Shown here one piece after another: positions 58,504 through 64,000 of a stretch of DNA of 64,000 bases. The notes beneath the pieces are model-generated. The model did no database searches, had not been told where the DNA came from, and saw only the letters and a program-made list of their open reading frames with translations. The first letter of the stretch is position 1. Each line of letters starts with the position of its first letter. A program made the position numbers and the translations under genes. Origin of the DNA: Lysinibacillus pakistanensis (lineage in GTDB: Bacteria > Bacillota > Bacilli > Bacillales_A > Planococcaceae). The stretch covers positions 2,354,501 through 2,418,500 of the forward strand of contig NZ_CP126101.1 in assembly GCF_030123245.1 (NCBI RefSeq). The letters are read 5' to 3'.

Positions 58504-58887
58504 ATGAAATTACGAGCCCTACAACGAATTAAACACGATGGTGTACGTTATGAAAAAAATGATTTGTTACATGTTGAAGATACAAAACTTGCTCAAAGAT
58601 TAATTAATTTGCGTGCTGCAGTTGCTGAAGGTGTTTCTGAATCATCGCATACACATTTTCCATCCATGAATGATCAAATAGAATCTGGAAACATTGAATC
58701 TGATGATGAGTTAACAGACCAAGAAGTTGCAGACTTATTGGACAAACATTTTAAACCTGATGTTTTAAAAGATGATGCTAAAGAATTAGGGTTAGAGTTT
58801 GCTGGAAATATTGGTAAGAAAAAATTAATTGAATTAATCATCCAAAATGAGTTAGAGAATCATTTCTTAGATCAGATTCCTGAATAA
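58504..58887 (+). CDS. Head-region protein with C-terminal HeH/LEM motif
   Basis: A 127-residue acidic protein. The N-terminal part MKLRALQRIKHDGVRYEKND looks like the small beta domain common next to capsid genes. The C-terminal 45 residues (LTDQEVADLLDKHFKPDVLK, ELGLEFAGNIGKKKLIELI) form a HeH/LEM-like two-helix fold. It is between capsid and FII genes as in other lambda-like heads. SD AGGAGGG. Confidence 0.75.
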   Translation: MKLRALQRIKHDGVRYEKNDLLHVEDTKLAQRLINLRAAVAEGVSESSHTHFPSMNDQIESGNIESDDELTDQEVADLLDKHFKPDVLKDDAKELGLEFAGNIGKKKLIELIIQNELENHFLDQIPE

Positions 58888-58899
58888 GGTGGTGATTAC

Positions 58900-59208
58900 A
58901 TGGATTTCAAGGCGAGCCTCTTAGAAGATATTAACGAAGTATTTCTTGATGAAGATGAATTTGCTGAAAAGGCGATAATTGAAGGTATAGAAATGAATGT
59001 AGTGCTAGACACTGATATGATTTCTCCAGCTGACAAGAAATATCAAGTTGCTGTTTATGATGTAGTATTCTATGTAGCAAGCTTATATTTTGACGAAATT
59101 CCACAAGCTGAAAGTATGATGGATTTTAATGGCCATGAATACATGGTTGTAAACGTAAGTGATAATATGGGTATGTTAAAAATTGCATTGTCGAGGAATA
59201 ACTCATGA
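58900..59208 (+). CDS. Head-tail joining protein, FII-like
   Basis: A 102-residue beta-rich protein (VFLDEDEFAEKAIIEGIEMN, VAVYDVVFYVASLYFDEIPQ, FNGHEYMVVNVSDNMGMLKI) with the size and position of lambda FII. ATGA overlap with the next gene. Assignment rests on order and fold-like pattern. Confidence 0.72.
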   Translation: MDFKASLLEDINEVFLDEDEFAEKAIIEGIEMNVVLDTDMISPADKKYQVAVYDVVFYVASLYFDEIPQAESMMDFNGHEYMVVNVSDNMGMLKIALSRNNS

Positions 59209-59771
59209 GTATGCGAATCACAATAGATGATGCTGAATTACAAAGGATTCGGCAACGGCTAGGTGAATTACAACATAAGGCACCAAATGTTATTGCCAAT
59301 GCTTTAAATCGATCTGTATCTAACATAAAGGCCAATGTTCCGAAAGAAGTTAGAAAGGATTATCATGCTAAATCAGCGGATATAAAAGCAACTCTTAAGG
59401 ATTTTAAAGCTAGTGCTTCTAAATTACAAGCTGAAGTGAAATCGAGTGGTAAATTAATAGGTTTAGATAAGTTCAAAGTGTCGCCTAAGACAGCCAATCC
59501 TAAACGTAAAAGCCAACTTAAAATTGCTGTTAAAAAAAATGGAACCAAGCAAATACTAGGTGCATTCATTGCTAATATTAACGGAACAAAGGTTTTCCAA
59601 CGTGATGGCAAGGCCCGATTACCAATTAGCCGTTTAATGGGTCCATCTGTGCCCCAAATGATTGGTAACGAAAAAATAGTCAATAAGATTAACCAAGATG
59701 CATATAGCACCTATGAAACTCGTAGAACTCATGAAATTAATCGCTTGTTAAGTAGAATGGGGGCTAATTAG
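59205..59771 (+). CDS. Minor tail protein Z-like
   Basis: A 188-residue basic protein. RITIDDAELQRIRQRLGELQ, KAPNVIANALNRSVSNIKAN, then a very basic middle and RLPISRLMGPSVPQMIGNEK are the landmarks of prophage minor tail protein Z (GPZ). It completes the tail end that meets the head. Confidence 0.88.
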   Translation: MSMRITIDDAELQRIRQRLGELQHKAPNVIANALNRSVSNIKANVPKEVRKDYHAKSADIKATLKDFKASASKLQAEVKSSGKLIGLDKFKVSPKTANPKRKSQLKIAVKKNGTKQILGAFIANINGTKVFQRDGKARLPISRLMGPSVPQMIGNEKIVNKINQDAYSTYETRRTHEINRLLSRMGAN

Positions 59772-60269
59772 TTGTCAACCGCATTAGATTTATTAGATGG
59801 ATTAATTGATCGTTTGGGAGAAACTTTACAAGATTTCCCTTTGCAAGTAGCTGGTACTGTACCCACAAAATTTAATATTTTTCGGCATAAGGTGCCTGAA
59901 AGATCAAATAATCGTGTCAAGGTTAAGGGAACAAAGGAAACGCAAGATGATGTGTTTCCTTTTTGTGTGGTCAAAATTGATACTTTTAGCAAAGAGGAAA
60001 ATGTTTCCGACCAAGATACAGCAGTAAATATATATATTGGTGTTAAAAATGAAGGATACGAAGGACAAGGCTATGATGATGTACTTTCTTGTATACAACA
60101 TATTTGGAATGACCTGAATGAAAATCCAATCATAGCAAAGTTTTTCAAGATGAAATATCAAATCGATTGTGCCTTGAACGATGATGACGGTGAAACGCAT
60201 CCATTTTACTATGGGGTAATGCGTCTAAGCTTTGAAAGCCAGTCGATGCAATATATAGGAGGGTATTAA
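59772..60269 (+). CDS. Tail terminator-like protein, 165 aa
   Basis: A mixed alpha/beta protein (ALDLLDGLIDRLGETLQDFP, then VNIYIGVKNEGYEGQGYDDV, and MRLSFESQSMQYIGG). TTG start directly after the previous TAG, with GGGGG ten bases upstream. Position between Z and sheath is that of a tail terminator/completion protein; the family is not certain. Confidence 0.65.
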   Translation: MSTALDLLDGLIDRLGETLQDFPLQVAGTVPTKFNIFRHKVPERSNNRVKVKGTKETQDDVFPFCVVKIDTFSKEENVSDQDTAVNIYIGVKNEGYEGQGYDDVLSCIQHIWNDLNENPIIAKFFKMKYQIDCALNDDDGETHPFYYGVMRLSFESQSMQYIGGY

Positions 60270-60270
60270 C

Positions 60271-60630
60271 GTGGCAAATGAACAAATTAAAAAAGAGGCA
60301 AAAACAACAGTTGAGCAGGTCGCTGGCGCAATAGAATCAGTTGTACCAAGTGCACCTGAAGAAAAGATTGCTGTTCATCAAGAAACAGTTCCACAAAAAA
60401 TTTATGTAGGTCCAAATTTGCTTGGATTACCTCGATATACTGTGGTTGAATCTATCGAGGTACCACATATTCAAACTTTTATTAAAGATTGCTCTGAGAT
60501 TGAAAAACTTTTTGTAGCGATTGATAAAATAGCTGAAACTGAAGCACGTATACAGCAAAAGGGTACTTTGGAACATCGCTATTACAATAAAGTGTTTAAT
60601 TTTTTTAGACCTGGAAAGGGTGATCAATAA
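60271..60630 (+). CDS. Hypothetical tail-region protein, 119 aa
   Basis: GTG start two bases after the previous gene, SD GGAGGGT. The N-terminal 50 residues are Ala/Glu/Val rich, then PNLLGLPRYTVVESIEVPHI and a helical end. Overlaps the sheath gene by one base (TAATG). Common between terminator and sheath in P2-like Gram-positive phages; no known function. Confidence 0.65.
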   Translation: MANEQIKKEAKTTVEQVAGAIESVVPSAPEEKIAVHQETVPQKIYVGPNLLGLPRYTVVESIEVPHIQTFIKDCSEIEKLFVAIDKIAETEARIQQKGTLEHRYYNKVFNFFRPGKGDQ

Positions 60631-62051
60631 TGGCTGGATATAAACACGGAGTATATAGCTATGAATTGCCAACATCTATCATCCCTCCTGTGGTATCTAC
60701 AGCAGGCCTGACGGTGGTTTTTGGAACAGCTCCTATTCATCTATTAGATGAGCCAGAAAAAGCTGTGAATCGAGCAGAATTGGCTTATACGTACAGCGAA
60801 GCAGTTCAAAAAATGGGTTACAATGCAGATTTTAATAAATATACAATTTGTGAGGCTATTAGCTCACATTTTGCATTATTTGCCGTTTCACCATTAGTTA
60901 TGATTAATGTACTTGATACAAACAAACATGCCGTTAGTGGTTCTGAAACTGTAGGAATTGCAAAAGGGGAAGGTGTATTACAAGCCGATGGTGTATTAAA
61001 ATCAAAGGTTATTGTGAAAAATGGAACAAATACGGTTGATAAAACAGATTACGAATTGGAGTTCGATGACGAAGGAAAGCTACACATTTATACAAGTGTT
61101 GCAAATGAAGTAACTGTGGAATTTGAACGATTAGATGCATCGTTAGTGACTGCAGCTGATATTGTAGGTGGGGTTTCACTAGACGGATCATACAAAGGCA
61201 TTGAATTAATAAATACAGTATTTCCACGTTTCCGTGAAATACCTGGTATTTTAATTTCGCCAAAATTTTCTACAAATCCACTTGTTGCGGCTGTACTAAA
61301 AGCGAAGGCCAAAAATATTAATGGTCTGTTTCAAGCAAAAACATTTGTGGATATTCCGACTTCAGAAGTACGTGACTATACAGCAGTACCTGAATATAAA
61401 AATATGAATAATTTAGATGATCCCAATATGGAGGTCTTTTGGCCAAAATGTTCTATTGGTGGAATTCAATATCATAAATCCACACAAGCAGCGAGTTTGT
61501 TTAACTTAGTTGATGCTCAAAATGAAGGTTATCCATATCACGAAGCATCAAATAATAATTTACAGATGGATGCAGCTGTATTGGAGGATGGTACAGAGAT
61601 TTTACTTGGCTTAGAACAAGCCAATTACCTGAATGGTCAAGGTATCGTTACTTCACTTAATTTCATAGGTGGCTGGAAACTCTGGGGACATCGTACAAGT
61701 TGCTATCCAGGTAATACAGATCCGAAAGACGCGTTTATCTCTGTGAGACGTGTCTTTATTTATGAGCAAAATCAGTTCATTTTATCGTATTGGCAAAAAA
61801 CGGATAAGCCAGGCAATAAAAAACTTATTGATAATATTGTGGATAGCAAAAATATTGACTTAAATGGCAAAGCAGCACGTCAGTTCATCTTGGGTGGACG
61901 TGTGGAATTCTTACAAGAGGAAAATCCATTAACAGATTTAATTGATGGTATTTATAAGTTCCACTTGTTTATCACGCCAGCAACACCAGCGCGCGAGATT
62001 CGCGGTTTATTTGAATTTGATCCATCATATTTCGGAACGTTATTTGCATAG
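60630..62051 (+). CDS. Contractile tail sheath protein
   Basis: A 473-residue sheath (subtilisin-like sheath family, P2 FI). Signs: opening HGVYSYELPTSIIPPVVSTA, later PGILISPKFSTNP, the C-terminal block WKLWGHRTSCYPGNTDPKDA and FISVRRVFIYEQNQF, and the last IKFHLFITPATPAREI. Its presence makes this a myovirus-type phage, with a P2-like tail joined to a lambda-like head. Confidence 0.95.
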   Translation: MAGYKHGVYSYELPTSIIPPVVSTAGLTVVFGTAPIHLLDEPEKAVNRAELAYTYSEAVQKMGYNADFNKYTICEAISSHFALFAVSPLVMINVLDTNKHAVSGSETVGIAKGEGVLQADGVLKSKVIVKNGTNTVDKTDYELEFDDEGKLHIYTSVANEVTVEFERLDASLVTAADIVGGVSLDGSYKGIELINTVFPRFREIPGILISPKFSTNPLVAAVLKAKAKNINGLFQAKTFVDIPTSEVRDYTAVPEYKNMNNLDDPNMEVFWPKCSIGGIQYHKSTQAASLFNLVDAQNEGYPYHEASNNNLQMDAAVLEDGTEILLGLEQANYLNGQGIVTSLNFIGGWKLWGHRTSCYPGNTDPKDAFISVRRVFIYEQNQFILSYWQKTDKPGNKKLIDNIVDSKNIDLNGKAARQFILGGRVEFLQEENPLTDLIDGIYKFHLFITPATPAREIRGLFEFDPSYFGTLFA

Positions 62052-62063
62052 GAGGCTTAATCG

Positions 62064-62582
62064 ATGAAAAAAATTGATCAAATCTTAACTAACTTCACAG
62101 CATGGGAAGATGCGACAAATTATTTAGGTGTTGTTGATGTCGAACTACCAAATTTCGAAGCATTATCTGAAACCATTAAAGGTGCAGGTATATACGGCGA
62201 ATCAACAGCTCCTGTGATTGGACATTTCGGTTCACAAACAACCAAATTAAACTGGCGTACATTATCAGCAGATGCTATGAAATTAGCAGAACCAAAAGTA
62301 CATGCATTGGACTTTCGAGGTAATCAACAACTTTTTGATCCATTGAAAGGGTATGTTCAACAGGAAGTTGTTGTAAAGACACGTTGTGTACCACTCAACT
62401 TTACACCAGGTAAATTTGCCGTAGCAGCTGCTACAGAAACAGCTAATGAATTTGAAGTGCATTACATCAAAATTATGATCGATGGTAAAACAACCATTGA
62501 ATTTGATAAATTTAATGGCGTTTATAGAGTAAACGGTAAAGACATGATGGATGAAGTACGAAAAAATTTAGGATTATCTTAG
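62064..62582 (+). CDS. Major tail tube protein (P2 FII-like)
   Basis: A 172-residue tube protein: the N-terminal LTNFTAWEDATNYLGVVDVE, LPNFEALSETIKGAGIYGES and the C-terminal IDGKTTIEFDKFNGVYRVNG fit the P2 FII family. Follows sheath as in P2. SD GGAGG upstream. Confidence 0.94.
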   Translation: MKKIDQILTNFTAWEDATNYLGVVDVELPNFEALSETIKGAGIYGESTAPVIGHFGSQTTKLNWRTLSADAMKLAEPKVHALDFRGNQQLFDPLKGYVQQEVVVKTRCVPLNFTPGKFAVAAATETANEFEVHYIKIMIDGKTTIEFDKFNGVYRVNGKDMMDEVRKNLGLS

Positions 62583-62595
62583 GGAGGCATTTTAG

Positions 62596-62949
62596 ATGAC
62601 TAAAAATGAAGTAGTTTTAAATAAAAATCAAAGCGAAGTGCAAGAGGAAGGGTTAGAAAAGTTAATTACTTTATCTCGCCCTGTTACTGTAGAAGATGTA
62701 ACTTATACAGAACTAGTATTAGATTTTGAAAATTTGACGGGTGCTGATATTGAAAAAGCAGAAATGCAGTTCAATGCAGAGAGTCCCCAAAATTCCATAG
62801 TGATGGTCAAAGAAATGGCGAAAGGTTTTGTTGCAATTGTAGCAGCGAAAGCAGCAGGTGTACATGTAGGTGTTATTCGTAAATTGTCAGCTTCTGATTA
62901 CTCAAAGGTGACAATGCGAACAACACTTTTTTTAATGGGTGGAAAATAA
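62596..62949 (+). CDS. Tail assembly chaperone E-like
   Basis: A 117-residue acidic protein (P2 E position): VTYTELVLDFENLTGADIEK, then helical KEMAKGFVAIVAAKAAGVHV. It should bind the tape measure during tail assembly. The last codons run through T TTT TTA (62928-62934), where a -1 shift yields a longer E-E' product. SD GGGAGGC upstream. Confidence 0.88.
   Translation: MTKNEVVLNKNQSEVQEEGLEKLITLSRPVTVEDVTYTELVLDFENLTGADIEKAEMQFNAESPQNSIVMVKEMAKGFVAIVAAKAAGVHVGVIRKLSASDYSKVTMRTTLFLMGGK
62928..62934 (+). promoter_or_regulatory. -1 ribosomal frameshift site T TTT TTA
   Basis: In the E frame the codons are CTT TTT TTA ATG; the heptamer has the X XXY YYZ form. A -1 slip puts the ribosome in AAT GGG TGG, open to 63113. 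P2 uses a similar heptamer at the same place. Confidence 0.85.
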
Positions 62950-63113
62950 ATAGTCAACCAGCAATGACAATTCAGTTGATTTGTTTGTACTGTGCTAATC
63001 ACAGTCGTTCATCAGCTGATTTTTTTTCAAACATGACATTGCGGCGTTTGTTTTCCTGGAAGGAAACCATTGAGTTTGCACAAAAAGCAGCTAAAAAAGG
63101 GGGCGAAAGTTAG
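62934..63113 (+). CDS. E' extension (tail assembly chaperone, -1 frame)
   Basis: The -1 frame from 62934 reads NGWKINSQPAMTIQLICLYC and ends EFAQKAAKKGGES at TAG 63113. Joined to E (62596-62934) it gives a 172-residue E-E' fusion. The small 49-codon frame from ATG 62964 has no SD, so it is best read as the extension, not a separate gene. Confidence 0.82.
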   Translation, partial: NGWKINSQPAMTIQLICLYCANHSRSSADFFSNMTLRRLFSWKETIEFAQKAAKKGGES

Positions 63114-63967
63114 TGTCTAAAGTATTTGATATTGCTTTCAAATTAGGTGCTGAACTAACGAGTAGCTTTAAAGGAGCATTTAGCGAAGCAAGTAGTTCCA
63201 TGAAGTTCTTAACTGGAGCAGCTGCTGCAGTAGGAGGTATAGGTGCTTTTACAGCGGTAGTTGGCCAAATGTCTGAGATGTCTGATTCATTATCAAAATT
63301 ATCGGCGCAAACAGGCACATTTGGGGCTGATATGGAAGCCTTAGAGGGCGTAGCTAAAAATGTTTTTCGTAGTGGATATGGCGAATCATTTGATGAAGTA
63401 ACAGAAGCCCTTGCAAATGTAAAACAAAATATGCACAACTTGGACAATGGCGAATTAGAACGCATGACAGGTGATGCATTGATGTTTGCAGATACATTTG
63501 ATGCAGACATCAACGAGGTAACCCGAGCAGCTAATAATATGATGAGTAGCTTTGGTGTTACCTCTACAACAGCAATGGACCTTTTTGCAGCAGGCGCGCA
63601 AAGAGGTCTTAATTTTTCTGATGAAATGCTCGATAATGTGGCCGAATATGCACCGTTGTTCGGAGAAATGGGTTATTCAGCAGAAGAATATTTCGGCATT
63701 CTTGAACGTGGAGCAAAAGCAGGCGTATACAACTTAGATTACGTGAATGATGTCATGAAAGAGTTCCAAATACGCTCAAAAGATGGCTCTAAAGCAACAA
63801 AAGATGCAATGGGTGATCTCTCAAAGGAAACACAAAATGTATGGAAAGAATTTTTAAAAGGAAATGGCACTGTTGCGGATGTAGCAAGTACTGTAGTGGC
63901 TGAATTACAAGGTATGGATGACCAAGTAGCTGCCAATCAAATTGGTGTAGGGTTATTCGGTAGATGA
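63113..63967 (+). CDS. Tail tape measure protein, interrupted after 284 aa
   Basis: GTG 63113 overlaps the E' stop (TAGTG). The N-terminal 284 residues match TP901-type tape measures: FDIAFKLGAELTSSFKGAFS, AAAVGGIGAFTAVVGQMSEM, ITEVTRAANNM-like NEVTRAANNMMSSFGV, and VVAELQGMDDQVAANQIGVG. A full protein should exceed 500 residues and continue GLFG(T/S)xxEDL. Here the frame reads GLFGR and stops (TGA 63965-63967), so either an insertion or a junction begins at about 63960 or a frame error is present. Confidence 0.82.
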   Translation: MSKVFDIAFKLGAELTSSFKGAFSEASSSMKFLTGAAAAVGGIGAFTAVVGQMSEMSDSLSKLSAQTGTFGADMEALEGVAKNVFRSGYGESFDEVTEALANVKQNMHNLDNGELERMTGDALMFADTFDADINEVTRAANNMMSSFGVTSTTAMDLFAAGAQRGLNFSDEMLDNVAEYAPLFGEMGYSAEEYFGILERGAKAGVYNLDYVNDVMKEFQIRSKDGSKATKDAMGDLSKETQNVWKEFLKGNGTVADVASTVVAELQGMDDQVAANQIGVGLFGR

Positions 63968-64000
63968 TAAATTGTGCCGAATTAAAATCGTTCAAAATCG

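Noticed and set aside
62964..63113. Separate 49-codon gene after E
   Set aside because: No SD, and the frame continues upstream to the slippery site, so it is read as the E' extension.

Overview
The window reads as chromosome of a low-GC, endospore-forming Bacillales bacterium, most like Lysinibacillus or a close relative. This rests on gene content (CsaA, a YndJ operon, ECF sigma/Sigma_reg anti-sigma pairs, a YjcZ-type sporulation peptide, DUF5316), strong AGGAGG-type ribosome binding sites and frequent TTG/GTG starts. Genus is an inference; no rRNA is present.

Region 1 (1-34.5 kb) is host chromosome made of short operons. In order: an ECF sigma/ABC transporter operon on the minus strand (the sigma gene appears to start with ATT); a yndG-yndH-yndJ-like operon whose first gene carries an in-frame 21-bp minisatellite; a chemotaxis receptor; a His-rich surface protein; a beta-helix protein with a possible SD-masking inverted repeat; a second ECF sigma/anti-sigma pair; an isochorismatase-methyltransferase-Tag-DUF1963 run; a solitary GPW/gp25 baseplate-like gene; a TGTATACA-controlled His-rich gene followed by a broken O-methyltransferase; csaA; a polysaccharide deacetylase; a second 21-bp repeat array; an OmpR-type two-component system with a probable target hydrolase; and a 196-nt tRNA-like RNA (28431-28626) with its own promoter. 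Between 18 and 31 kb four genes carry single-base frameshifts, mostly in homopolymers. At 30.5-31.2 kb lie two decayed defence-like genes, followed at 32.3-34.5 kb by an intact 735-aa cold-shock/STAND-ATPase/HEPN protein, the strongest candidate for an undescribed defence gene.

Region 2 (34.65-64 kb) is a prophage running off the right edge. The leftward lysogeny arm holds integrase, HTH regulator, SOS-box-controlled ImmA peptidase, three cargo genes of unknown function (a 4-TM protein paired with a lysine-rich partner, and a 460-aa protein) and a CI-like repressor. The rightward arm begins with a Cro-like gene; five 15-bp operators cover the switch. Next come replication genes (ORF6N protein, initiator with internal iterons, DnaB), small genes, an AT-rich cargo cassette (PIN/DUF4935 plus DUF5677), a sigma-like late regulator and a second tyrosine recombinase. 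The morphogenesis module mixes a lambda-like head (TerS, GpA-type TerL, gpW/DUF6148, portal, ClpP-type protease with nested scaffold, decoration, capsid, FII, Z) with a P2-like contractile tail (sheath, tube, E/E' chaperone with a U UUU UUA -1 frameshift site, tape measure). The tape measure frame stops abruptly 33 bases before the window end.

All assignments come from reading motifs and context; no database search was run.
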